Of a stretch of DNA of 64,000 bases, positions 12,254 to 23,553 are shown piece after piece. The notes under the pieces are model-generated. The model did no database searches. It had not been told where the DNA came from and saw only the letters and a list, made by a program, of their open reading frames with translations. Position 1 is the first letter of the stretch; each line of letters begins with the position of its first letter. The position numbers were made by a program, and so were the translations under genes. The DNA is from Paramecium pentaurelia (taxonomy: Eukaryota; Ciliophora; Oligohymenophorea; Peniculida; Parameciidae). The DNA lies in NCBI GenBank assembly GCA_905183005.1, contig CAJJDO010000060.1, forward strand, positions 249,194-313,193, given 5' to 3'.

Positions 12254-12457
12254 CTTTAATTGATTATTTTCTTCTGTTAATCTATCTATTGTTATCTGCA
12301 TCTATCTTATCTATAATTGCAATTATTCTTCCTTATTAAGTAATTCTATGATCAAGTGAGTTTTACTTTCATTTTTATTTGTCAATTCAACTAATCTTTC
12401 TTAATATTACCTTAAGATGTTCAAAAAGTGTTATTATTATTATTTAATTTAATTCAT
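12167..12457 (-). CDS. Small coiled-coil protein
   Basis: ATG 12457, TGA 12167-12169, 96 residues, no intron. Almost the whole product has heptad-like spacing of Leu/Ile with Gln and Glu, for example ELLNKEEQLQLQIRQMQ and IDRLTEENNQLKSD, and then a short tail (SISEVKQLVEQFKQIHAEL). It would form a parallel coiled coil; partner and location unknown. The start is flanked by a 371-bp divergent spacer before the receptor-PIPK gene. Confidence 0.6.
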
Positions 12458-12828
12458 TTAATTTTATAATTCATCACAGATTGTTTAATATTTAGAAATG
12501 CGAGAAAATAAGTATAAGAGTAGAATATATTAATTCATTCTTTAAAGTTTCATATCTTATTAATAAATTAAACATAATACCTTTTTAATGATCATAAATA
12601 TATAATGAGTATATTAAATAATTAATAAAAGAATAATAAACATTTCTTAAAATAATATAGTTTTGAGATCCTATTAATCGTAAATTAATAAATATTAATT
12701 ATCATGATGGAGTACAATATAGATATCAAATAATAATTATTTCTAATTAAAAAATCTATATTTAAGTAATTCAATATCAATTATCATTAATAATTGAAAG
12801 TGATTATGAAAATTTGATTATAATTATT
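12458..12828. promoter_or_regulatory. Divergent intergenic region
   Basis: 371 bp between the divergent start codons of the coiled-coil gene (minus) and the receptor-PIPK gene (plus). It must hold both promoters. No specific motif can be named. Confidence 0.35.
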
Positions 12829-15135
12829 ATGAAAATATATTAAATATTACTCATTCTCTTTTTAGGGATTAGTCATTCATATGGGAACATGTATTCAGAT
12901 GATGAACTTTATGATTGCACTTACAATCATATTGATGAAAATTATAGAAAGTAAAGACTTAAATTATTCCCAATCGATATATGGGTTTTTATAATATTAT
13001 GTATCAAGAAATAAATATAAATTATAAGCACCATTTACATTTTTTGGAACATCAAAGATTGTATATTAATTTTTAAAAGACACTAAACTATTTGGAATTC
13101 CAGGAGATAGTGTATTTGTGATTACAATTACCAATTGGATTTTAAGCATTGTTTAATTTTCAACAGCTATATATGTTGTAATTAATGAGGAGGCTCCATT
13201 AATGAATGCATTTTGTAAAGTAATGAGATAAATAAAATAGATAACAGGATTAGCAACTTCAATAGTATTTGTGATTTCAAATCTTAATATATTTGTTTAT
13301 GCAGCATATCCTTTAGCCTTAGTATATAATGCACTTTAATCAACAGCTAGATTATTAAGAATATTTAATTACTCGCTAGTTATTATTATCATTCTTATAG
13401 TTATTATTGAAAATGACATTGTTACTCCTACTTTAAATGGGTATTAATAAATTAATTTTAGTATATGTGCAATATCAGCAACTAATAATGAAACAATGGA
13501 TTTCATAATTTCTATTAGTTATTTATTAATTTTCCTATTATTTGGTTCAATGTCTGTAATATATGTAATAACATTAAAAAAATTAATTCCAAAAGAATCA
13601 ACAATGAGAAAAGCAAGAGGTTAATTTCTTAGATATTATCAAAGATTTATAGGTTTCAGTCTTTTAATGAAATTTCTACTTGGAATATTTAGTGCTATTA
13701 ATTTATTGAATTGTTATAAATTTCATCAAAGTTGGTTAGAAGTTTCAGAGACATTACAAAATATCATTTAAGCATTATGTATTCTTGGATAAACAATTAT
13801 AATTTTCAATGATTCATCACTTAAATTAACTATAAATAGTTCATAAATATCAGATAATACAAAAGAAATTTCATTATAATGTATATTTGATATATAATTA
13901 AATAGAATTTAATGTTCTTGAATAATTACATAAAGAAATGAAGAAAACTTAAATAACTTCTATGTTAGCTGGAGTATAAATACTTAGAAGAATTAAATAA
14001 GAAGATGTTATATAATATAAAGATTTAATTATAAATGAAGATTAAGATGGTAGTGGTAGTAATTCTAGTTAAGGAGATTTAAGTGAATTAATGGATACAT
14101 TTTCATAACCATTTACAATAGAAGAAATTGAAGAATGTTTAGTTACTAATATAAATAATGAAATATTAAAAGAGAAATTAAATATCAATATAGAAATTTA
14201 AGTATTTTCTATGCGATGTATACTTTATGCACCTAAAATTTTTAATTATTTTATTACTTTAGATAATATTGATATTGAAGATTGTTTTGATATAATTAAG
14301 AATTCATCTATTATTGATTAATTTAATGGACCAGATGGAGGTAAAAGTGGAGAATTCTTCTTTTTCTCTTATAATAATTAATTGATCATCAAAACTATGA
14401 GATAAAGCGAAGTTAATACATATAAAAAGAGATTATATAATTTTGCTACTTATCAATTTAATAATCATTAATCTTTAATTAATAAAATATATGGAATTTA
14501 TACTTTTGAAAGACAAGAAAAATCTAATTCAAGAGTTCATTTCTAAATAATGAAAAATATTTCATTGGGTATTCCAAGAAATTAAATTTTAAGAACTTAT
14601 GATATGAAAGGATCTGAATATAATAGAGAAGTACTTGCTAATAAACCTTCAAGTGATCTTTCAAAAATGACACTTAAAGATCTTGATTTCTTTAAAATTG
14701 AAACATAAATTTGGATTGAAGAATCAATTTCTAAAAGTTATATTTTATTATTATTAATTTTAGAATTAAATTAATCTCTTATTAATGATTCTAAATTTTT
14801 AGAAAGATAACAATTAATTGATTATTCCTTACTTATTATGATCATAGATTGGAATTAAAAAGAAACATAATTATAAAAGTATTTAGATGGACAATAAATA
14901 AATATTATTCCATCTATTAAAGAAAAAGGAGTATAATTTTATTTTTATTTAGATATATTATCATATTGCTATAATGGATTATTTATAATAATGGAATGTT
15001 AATAAATCTCTAGAAAGAAAAACTAAAAAAATTATTACAATGAATATGTAATTAGATACTTCAGCATAAGAACCAAATATATATGGAAAAAGATTTTAAG
15101 ACAAATTAATTAATAGAATAGTACCTCTGAAATGA
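12829..15135 (+). CDS. Seven-helix receptor-like protein fused to phosphatidylinositol phosphate kinase
   Basis: ATG 12829, TGA 15133-15135; introns 13001-13028, 13881-13905, 14737-14763 and 14931-14952 leave 734 residues. Residues 1-20 look like a signal peptide (MKIYQILLILFLGISHS). Residues 50-340 hold about seven to eight hydrophobic helices, with LRYYQRFIGF between late helices. From about 480 the PIP-kinase domain is clear: glycine loop GGKSGEFFFFS, IIKTM lysine motif, YDMKGS near 574, IDYSLL near 638, AIMDYLQQWN near 681 and SAQEPNIYGKRF near 707. The last intron is needed to recover AIMDYLQ. The domain order is that of the GPCR-PIPK fusions known from Dictyostelium and oomycetes. It would make PIP2 or a related lipid at a membrane under ligand control; ligand and G-protein coupling are unknown. 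Confidence 0.9.
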
Positions 15136-15201
15136 AATAAATCTTCATGATTCTTTCATTTTATCTAATATTATTTAAATTATTATTATTATTATTATTA
15201 A

Positions 15202-15637
15202 ATGTAAGAATCCTAATCTCAATCAGACTTTAAGTTACCTTTTATTGAATATCACAGTCAACATAGATTACCTATAAGAATGAATCCTAGTTTCAGATTG
15301 AAACATACAAATCCTGTTAGAGTACAATATATGAAGTATATGGAAAGGAGAAGTGTGGATGAAATTAAAAATGAAACTTATTATTTAGAGAAATTTGCTA
15401 AATTTAATAAATATCCATATCATGAAAGTAACAAATAGTATTAATTCTATTATAATTATAAGTGAATCAAGAAATCGAGATATTCTAGCTAAATAATAAA
15501 AAGAAAAGAAACCGTCAATTAAATATCAAAAACCTGCCCTTAAATATTTTAATTTGGATGATTCTGATAATAATTTAGAATAAATGGAATCTATATTTCA
15601 CAACCTCAAACCAAATAAAGTTTTTATTTCATAATGA
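15202..15637 (+). CDS. Small uncharacterised charged protein
   Basis: ATG 15202, TGA 15635-15637, one 25-nt intron (15438-15462), 136 residues. It begins 66 bp after the receptor-PIPK stop on the same strand. The product is soluble-looking and basic, with phrases such as YHSQHRLPIRMNPSFRLKHT and KYQKPALKYFNLDDSD. No signal peptide, helix bundle or known motif. Function unknown. Confidence 0.6.
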
Positions 15638-16017
15638 TTTATTATTTTTTTTTTTAATAATTATATTTAATTTTATATTTTAATAAAATTAGAATTAATG
15701 ATCACCATTAAACATATAGCAAATATTGAATAACTCAAAAATTCTAAATCTATTTAAATACATTAATAAATTCACTTTAATATCAATTAATATAGCTAAA
15801 TTAGAAAGATTAATTTTATAAAAATTAATTTTCAAATGAATACTCTTGTATAGATTTAATATTTATAATAGTGACTTAAAGAATCATACTAGAATATATT
15901 TTATTAATATTATTTTAACATTTAGATTGAATTTAAAGAAATACTTAATATTAATATTATAATGTAAGTAAAATTACATAATTAAAAATAATAATAAGAT
16001 AATCAAATAAGTTTCAT
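15638..16017. other. Convergent spacer
   Basis: 380 bp of AT-rich sequence between two convergent stop codons. Nothing recognised; it must contain both polyadenylation regions. Confidence 0.4.
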
Positions 16018-17592
16018 TCATATTCTTTTCTAGAGAAAATTATTAAAGTCATTTGGACAATTATGATATTCATTAAATTAGAGATCATCTTGAAATTATT
16101 GATCATATTGATTTAAACTTTTTAACAATATATTTTTAGATTCTGCTGCAGTAGAATTATTTGTTTTATTTTTTGCAGATTCAAATTTACTTATTTTCTC
16201 TTATTTTATTGAATGTTCAATAGAGTTTTTTCTAGAAATATTTAGAGATTTTTAATAAATTGAATCAACCAAACTATATTTAGATAGACCATCTAAACCT
16301 TAAGAATCAAAATTCTCACGAAAAAAATCTTAATCTAAACATTCTTTCAAAGTAAATCTTTATTTTGGTTAGATTCTAGTCATTTAAATTAAGAGATTCT
16401 TTAAAGATTATGGAACCTTAATTTTATCATTAAAAGTAAGACTTCCAGGATTTTAATTTCTAAAAGGATGAACACCAAAGAATCTAAATAATAATAATAA
16501 ATAAAGATACATTTCATAAATTATAATTCCTAAACTATAAACATCACATTAAGTTGTATACATCTTTTATTTTTCTTTATATTCTTATACTTCTGGTGCT
16601 GCATAACCAGGAGTACCACAATTATAAAGTACATGTTCTTAATATTTTTAGTTTGTTGCAAATCCAAAATCAATAATAGCAATTTCTACATTTGTTGGAT
16701 CCTTATTTTTATATTTAATATTTTATGGTTTCAAATCTCTATGCATAATTTATTAGGAGTGAACATAATTCATAGTTTCTAATAAGTTTTTAACTAGTTA
16801 TTATTTCTAAGATAGATTAAGATTTAATAGCTTTTCCTATAATTCACCACCTTCGTAATGTGTCATTACTAATTCAATGTAATCTTATTTATTTATAATT
16901 AAAAAAGATACCATTGTTTTCAAATACTTCATATAATTTTGGGATATTTGGATAATCAAGACTTCTCATTATAAAGATTTCTTCAGCAAGACTCTTAGCT
17001 TATTTATCTCTCATTTTATGTCCAAGTGGTGCTTTAGCTACTTTTTTTATTGCAAATTTTTAATTATTTTAATTACTTCCAAGGAAGACCTAATTAGATT
17101 ATTAATTAATTATACTTCACTGGTTATACCTTCACCTATTTTTTCATTGATTTTGTAAAAATTTATTAACATCTATTCTTAAATGCAATTTAACTTCAAT
17201 TCATTCATAAAGTTGTCGACTTCCTCTGTTCTATTACTGGTAAAAAGTTGTAATTGGGATTGATCATGAGACAATGTGATTATTAATAAATTTTCTTTGT
17301 TTCTAAAAGAACAATATACATTTTTGAGAATTAGAAAGCCTCCAATCTCACCATTCTTTAATAAATCACTAATAAAATATAAAACACTTACCACTTAAAA
17401 ATAAAAAAGGTGTTGATGATAAATCTTATATCGTCTTGGAGTTGTTCTCTTAAGTAATTATCCTTGTTTAAATAAAACTATTGTTTATTAATCTTCTGAC
17501 AATTTATGAAAATCGTAATTTACCAAAGACTTCAAGTTTTTATTCCAAAAAGATTGTCTTTCAGATGATACAAAGTATAAAGAGCTATTCAT
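16018..17592 (-). CDS. Ser/Thr protein kinase with N-terminal PH-like region
   Basis: ATG 17592, TGA 16018-16020; introns 17090-17115, 16884-16911 and 16484-16510 leave 497 residues. The first 130 residues have alternating hydrophobic strands ending in a likely helix (RTEEVDNFMNELKL), as in PH domains that precede ciliate kinases; this part is inferred. The kinase starts YKINEKIGEGITSEVFLG, with the lysine in FAIKKV, then MHRDLKPQNI, IIDFGFATN, CGTPGYAAPEV and CDVYSLGIIIYE, so all catalytic residues are present. The C-terminal 90 residues are Ser/Lys-rich without a domain. The open CGTPGYAAPE loop suggests a CAMK-like kinase. No EF-hands are seen. Confidence 0.85.
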
Positions 17593-18180
17593 TAATATTT
17601 TATAAAAAAAAAATCATATTCAATTTTCATTATATCCTAACTAATAAATCAAATATATAGACATTCAATTATGCAAGAATAACCTATACCATTTAATACA
17701 ATCACATATAGTATCTACATTGAATATATGATAAGTAAAGGAGTCGAAATGAAATATATCAGTTTTATTATTTATTTATTTTTGCCCAATTATACATTAT
17801 TTTCTCATTTAATTTATAGACCTTAAACATATTTTATATCAAACCATAATATATCTAGCTAGATTAAATAAATTCTATATTTTTAATTCTTTTTAAGATG
17901 CATATATTCTAATTTATGATCAAAACTCACAAAAATAAATTTTGTAAATTTGTAATTATATTTATAAATGATAAAAGAAAAACAAAAAATTTAAAGTTTT
18001 ATTTTTAGAATCTTAATATTAACATAATATTATAAGTATGAATACATAACGTATTTAATATATAGAAGAGAATTAAAAAAAAGACAGTAGCTTTTACAAA
18101 GTGCTAATAATACATAAATCACAATTTTTTATTTATTTGAGGTTATTTATAGAATAGCAGAATATTATTTAAATTAGTAA
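17593..18180. other. Divergent spacer
   Basis: About 590 bp of AT-rich sequence between the kinase start (minus) and the uncertain gene at 18181 (plus). No element recognised. Confidence 0.4.
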
Positions 18181-18883
18181 TGGTTGACTAAGACAAACTT
18201 ATTAGTGAAATCATTTAATTATATACAGATAAAAGTTGAATTATGATAAATTTATAAAAACAATTTTATATTTACATAATGAAATTCAGAGACCAGACAT
18301 TAAATAAGAATATATATGGCTAACATGTGTTATGAGTTCCAGAATTGAAAATTTAAATGAAAGATATTTTTGGTTGCTAATCTATAAAATATCTCATTAA
18401 CAAAAAGAATGAATCTAGATTTTATTTAATTAAGAGTTAAATCTCAATCTCACAAGAAGAGCTTAATTAAATTAAATACCAACTTTAGAAATAATATATA
18501 TAAATATTTTAGATTGTTTAAATTATTAGAGAACATTTCTGAGACTATCACTTAAATTGAATTAATTATTATATGAAACTAGAAATGAATTTATCAAATT
18601 ATCTAAAATGAAATTCTTGGTATCATTTAAAAATTAAATAAGGATTTAAATTATCAAAATAAGAAATAGAAAATTATATTTTTTAATTTATTAATAAAAT
18701 AAATTCGTATAGTTAAATCTAAGCATTAAATAAATTTATTATAAGAATTAAATAAAAAAAAAATTATTACAATTATTATAAAATTGGATGATATTATTTT
18801 AATTTCTATTTTAAGATTAAATTAACTATTTTTTATGCCATTTAATAAAGCTAAGTATATATATATATATATTACCTTTTTGA
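18181..18883 (+). CDS. Probable gene, exon structure unresolved
   Basis: Two long reading stretches in the ciliate code look like coding sequence: one giving YDKFIKTILYLHNEIQRPDI and EYIWLTCVMSSRIENLNERY, and a second, in another frame, giving LEIIYINILDCLNYQRTFLR and LLYETRNEFIKLSKMKFLV, ending at TGA 18881-18883. They are helical and Leu/Ile/Asn-rich. An ATG at 18181 opens the region, but I could not place introns that join all segments without a TGA. No domain recognised. It may be one helical-repeat protein or a decayed gene. Confidence 0.3.
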
Positions 18884-19386
18884 TTTTAATTAATAATAAT
18901 AGTGATCATATTTTTGTTCTTAAATGTATTTTATTAAAATAATAACATGACTTTATTCATTTTAATTATTTTTTATTAACTTCAAGATAAAGATTGATTT
19001 ATTAGTTATTGTTTGATATATTTGTTTTATATTTATATATCTTAATTTAATTTGTCATAATAATATTCAATATACTATTAATATTTGCTATATTTATTAA
19101 TATAAATATTAACTATGTTGTTAAGATACAAAAGAATTTTATAAATTTAGCCTTTATTTTTTCTAAGTTCTTCATATTATATTTTAAAGTTCATATAATA
19201 ATCAAAATATATTAATCTTGAAATTAAATTTAAAGATGTGAGTATAGCATTCATTTGTTATCAAAAATACCATAAACTTACAATAATCATGAATTTAGCT
19301 TTTTAATCATTTTATCTATTCATCTACTAATGCCAAAAGTTTTTTATTTATAATATTATTCTTAAAATCAATTATTTCATTTAAAT
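18884..19386. other. AT-rich spacer
   Basis: About 500 bp upstream of the kinase gene at 19387, with (TA)n runs just before it (18856-18872). No gene or motif recognised. Confidence 0.4.
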
Positions 19387-20999
19387 ATGGATTAAATCGA
19401 TTATTCATAAGTTAGATTTTCTTTTATTGGGACAAGAAAGCATCTTTTTAAAGATAAACAATATCATGTTTATGTTTTTGATGATTCTTTATTAATGGGG
19501 ATTGTAAATATAAAATTTATGATTACTAGAAACCAAATACACAAAACCCTAAATATTATATAAAATTTGGAATCAATATAAAATTTAGATGGACATTGAA
19601 AAAAACAAAGGAAGGTTGGATTATAGAAAGTTTTTATTTTCCATATAAAAAAAGTGCAAAACCATTATTTGGGAGTAATTATGATCTTTAAAGGTATAAA
19701 TATATGATTCTGTTCTTTAGATTAAAAGAATTTACGAATCTAAAAGTAACCTTTGAAAATATGAATGAATTATACTAACAATTTTAATTAATAGGGTAAG
19801 GGAGTTCTGGAAAAGTGTTCAGTGCAATACATACAATTGAATAAAAGATTTATGCAATAAAATCAATTAAAAAAAAATAACTGAAATCTCAGTTAGACTA
19901 CAATTAAGTATAACAAGATATACAATTATTTAAGGGAGCTTTTAAAATGTAGGTTTCTATTTTAAAATTATTGGCCAAATATCCAGATAATTTTATAACC
20001 TTAAAAGAAATATATGAAGGAGAAGATATGCAATGTTTAGTCACAACCTTTTTAGAAGGTCCTACTCTAATTGAAGAATTTGAAAGATTGAAAGTATCAT
20101 GTATATATATTTAAGACAACAAATTAAAAAAGATTTTCAAGCTTAGAAGTAAAGATTATTTTGAAGAAATTATTAATTAATCTTGCAACTCTTCATTAAA
20201 ATAGAGTATTAGTTTAATTTCCAATAATAAGATTATACATAGAGACTTAAAACCAGAAAATTTGATGTTTAAAATAAAAGGAGATAGAACAACTTTGATT
20301 CTTGTTGATTTTGGATTGGCAACCTATGAATCTTTTGAAATGTATATATTATTTCATTCTTTAGGTTGTTTTATCCAAAATGTGGAACACCTGGTTATGT
20401 TGCACCTGAAATATTTAATCTAAAGTCTACTAGCAAATATTCAACTAAAGTAGATATATTTAGTTGTGGGTGCATATTTTATAAACTTTTAACAGGTAAC
20501 AACATTTTCTATGGAGAAACCTTTGATGAAGTGCTTAGATAAAACAAAAAATGTTAAATTGATTTCAATCTTCCCATAGACTAAGATTATATTACAGAAT
20601 ATTCAATTGTATTTCTTAAAGTTTTATATATAGAATCTTTTATAAAAAATGTTATTGAAGAATCCAATAAATAGAATTAATGCTTTTGATGCTTTAAATC
20701 ATCCTTATTTTAGAGATATCAATACTAATATATATCCATCATTAAGATCATTGTAATTTAATGAAGAAATATATGAAGATGAAGAAATTAATAATGAAAA
20801 AAGAGAAGAAGACAATAATTATATTTAATTACCAAAAACTAGTAGAAAATGCTAATTGATATGGAATTTATCATTTTTTCAATAAAATTCTTAGAAAACA
20901 GTGTTTGATACTAATTAATTTATTGAATACGATCATCTTTCTGGATTGAGATTTGTTAAGGTAAATTAAAGTCCTTTCGTCTCTCAAGTGTTAGAATGA
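19387..20999 (+). CDS. Ser/Thr protein kinase
   Basis: ATG 19387, TGA 20997-20999; six introns (19504-19529, 19694-19720, 20094-20115, 20206-20231, 20342-20364, 20609-20633) leave 487 residues. About 110 N-terminal residues have a beta-rich, PH-like look (KYYIKFGINIKFRWTLKKT). The kinase follows: LIGQGSSGKVFSA, the lysine in YAIKSIKKK, NRIIHRDLKPENLM, LVDFGLATYE, CGTPGYVAPEIF and DIFSCGCIFYKLLTG, ending with NPINRINAFDALNHPYF. All catalytic residues are present. Splicing of the 22- and 26-nt introns is required for the HRD motif to be in frame. The tail of about 80 residues is acidic, then Gln/Ser-rich. The neighbouring pseudokinase starts 69 bp downstream on the same strand. Confidence 0.88.
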
Positions 21000-21068
21000 T
21001 ATAAAAATCATAAAATTCTATTTTTATTATAATAATTGTTATTTTATATATATATATTTAATTTATAG

Positions 21069-22496
21069 ATGCAAAATTATGAAATATTAGAGAAATTGTA
21101 TGAATCTAAGACAACTGTAATCCATAAAGTTAGAGATGTTAAAAATAATAATATTTATGCAATGAAAGAATTCATGGGATTCCATAATTAAGGTACTTTA
21201 GTTGTTTTTCTTTAGGTCTAAATGAAATCTAATTAATTAAGAAATGTTAAATTCCTTTTGTTATTAAAATAAAGGAGGCTTTTATTTTAGATGATAATGT
21301 AATAGTAATTATGGAATATGCAGATTAAGGAAATCTTAAATAATTCATAGGGCAACATTAAGGTGTTTTTATTTAAGAAAGAGTTATTTGTAAAATTCTG
21401 ATTTAATTGGTCTTTATTCTAATATATCTAAGAGAAAATTAAATATGTTATAAAGGATTAAATCCTGAAAATATTTTAATTCATTAAGATTAAATTAGGA
21501 TAGCTGATTTTGGAATAGACAATTTGATATTGCATTAAAAACCAAGTTATCGACCTCCAGAATTGTTGTTTCATAATAAGTTTTCATATAAATCTATTAT
21601 GTATTAATTGGGACTGATTTTATATGAATTGACTACATAGAGACACCTTTTTAAATTTGAATTAATAGAACAAATAAAGGCTGTCATTCATAATGGAGGA
21701 GCGTAATTGTAATTATCATATAAGAATTGTAAAAATACCGTCGTTTTATTCTAAGTAACTTCGATTTATAATTAAAAATTGCCTTGAACTTCAAGAATCA
21801 GAAAGACTTGATATCCGTCAATTAATTCACAATGAAAATTTTAAATTTATACTGAACCAAAAATATATGACTTTTACATTTGAATAATAAAGTATCTTTG
21901 ATAAATGGTGTAATGTTTAATCATAAAATGAATAAATAATTAGTATTGATATTCCAATAAATGAGAATGAAAATAAAGATAGATAATCTAATTATACAGC
22001 ATACACATAAGAAATCAAATAAATTCATAAATCAACAATTATAGAAACAAAGATTTAATATCAAAAATCAATTCATAAATCTAATCTCCAAAGATAATAA
22101 GATGAAATAATGAGTCTTAGACCTTTGTCTTCATAAACTAAGATGACTTAATCAACTCCTATATTAAAAACCAATAATTTTTTTGGTAAGAACAACTTTA
22201 TTATTCAAAATAATAGAAAAATAAAATCTTCTATTCGTAGAGGATAATAAAGTAATTAACTTTATAGTGCAGGTAATTAAGATACATGTCTTAAATCTTA
22301 AGATATTATTGATAATCTTATTAAATTGAAGATGGAATAGTGTATTGAAACAATTGGAGTAGAAGAAACTGTTTAAACATTAGATTTCCTTAGATAAGGA
22401 GGATCTATAAATGAATTTCTTTCTAAATATCAAGATTTAAAACATTAATGTATAGCAAAACATTTATAAGACATTATTTCATTTTCTTAAGTATGA
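21069..22496 (+). CDS. Pseudokinase next to an active kinase
   Basis: ATG 21069, TGA 22494-22496; introns 21193-21215 and 21703-21724 leave 460 residues. The fold is kinase-like: the lysine in IYAMKEF, VIVIMEYADQGNLKQF, IRIADFGIDN, SYRPPELLF, and the late-lobe helix LRFIIKNCLELQESERLDIR. The glycine loop is missing (EILEKLYESKTTVIHKV), and the HRDLKPEN motif is replaced by CYKGLNPENI, so the catalytic Asp and the following Lys are gone although DFG remains. It should not phosphorylate by the normal mechanism and may bind nucleotide or regulate a partner, perhaps the kinase upstream; that is inference. The C-terminal 170 residues are Gln/Ser/Asn-rich and probably disordered. Confidence 0.82.
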
Positions 22497-22613
22497 ATTA
22501 ATTTTGAATTTTATACATTTATTATTTATATAATTATTTATATATATTAAGAATAAAATAATGATTGTAAGTTTTTTATTTGTAATAAATTTTAAAATTA
22601 TAATGTTATAATA

Positions 22614-23553
22614 TCAAATGGCAGACCTACAAGTTGGACATGATTAATTTACTAATACCCATTCCAATAAACACTACTTATGAAATATATGCAATTGATG
22701 ACATTTCAATTTGTAGTATTCCTATTAGATTTCAAAATTATGAAGACAAATGTTACATTAGATTTAAGATAGTTCAGAAAGTACAATCTCTTCTACTATT
22801 TAAATTTCATATTTGTTTAATGGTGAAAATTATTCATACTCTAATTCTTGAAGATTAGCTATTTACATGTAGATCTAATTGTATAATCTTTTTGAAATTA
22901 TTGTAACTATGGCCAATATTATCCCAAAAAATATAATCAAGATTCTAGCTGTGCTCATAAATTGCAAAGACAACCCAATTATTAAAGCTGTCATATATAA
23001 TTTTAATACATTATTCTTAAATTGAACTTTTGTATTTTGATTATCCAACTATTATCAATACTAATAAACAAAGTTATAAGAAAATAGTTAGAATCTTTAA
23101 ATAAAAACAAAAGCAATGAGATTTTTGTAAAATCTACTTTATCTCATAATCAGGCCTTTATTCTATATCATATTAAAACCATAGCAATCCTTCTAAATAT
23201 TCAATCTCATATTAATGAAATAGTTTTAAATAATATAGAGAAGGTATTAAAGAAATTACATTAATTGATAATTAGATTACGCTAATGTAGAATAAAGGTT
23301 AGCTTCTCTAGATTAAACAAAGAGAGATTATACATAGAATCATTTCTACTACTTAATATATAGCTAGCACAAATATTAAGAAATAAACAAATCTAAGTTG
23401 ATTTTGCTATTCAGTATATTGTACATAGCTTCTTAAACTTTGCTCTAAAGCCTTTTAAAATTATATTTATCTGGCTTAATGAATATTTTCTTATTATTGA
23501 TCTGACACCAATTCTTAGTGATGATTATCATTATTAGTTAAATTTGTTGACAT
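22614..23553 (-). CDS. Multi-pass membrane RING-H2 E3 ubiquitin ligase
   Basis: ATG 23553, TGA 22614-22616; a 34-nt intron (23026-23059) leaves 301 residues. About 60 Gln/Asn-rich residues come first, then four or so hydrophobic helices (FVYFLIFVLAIYQVVEMIL, LFYISVIQLSINVISLI, ARILIIFFGIILAIVTII), then a C-terminal RING-H2 finger: CNIC, KCHQLHIFHKQCL, W, CPTCR. The spacing fits RING-H2 closely, so it should recruit an E2 enzyme and ubiquitinate targets at a membrane. The intron position is my best fit and is the weakest part of the model. Its stop faces the pseudokinase stop across 117 bp. An open frame on the plus strand at 22634-22858 is a shadow of this gene. Confidence 0.82.

Noticed and set aside
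22634..22858. Plus-strand 74-codon ORF as a gene
   Set aside because: It is antisense to the RING-H2 finger exon on the minus strand, which has the exact Cys/His pattern.
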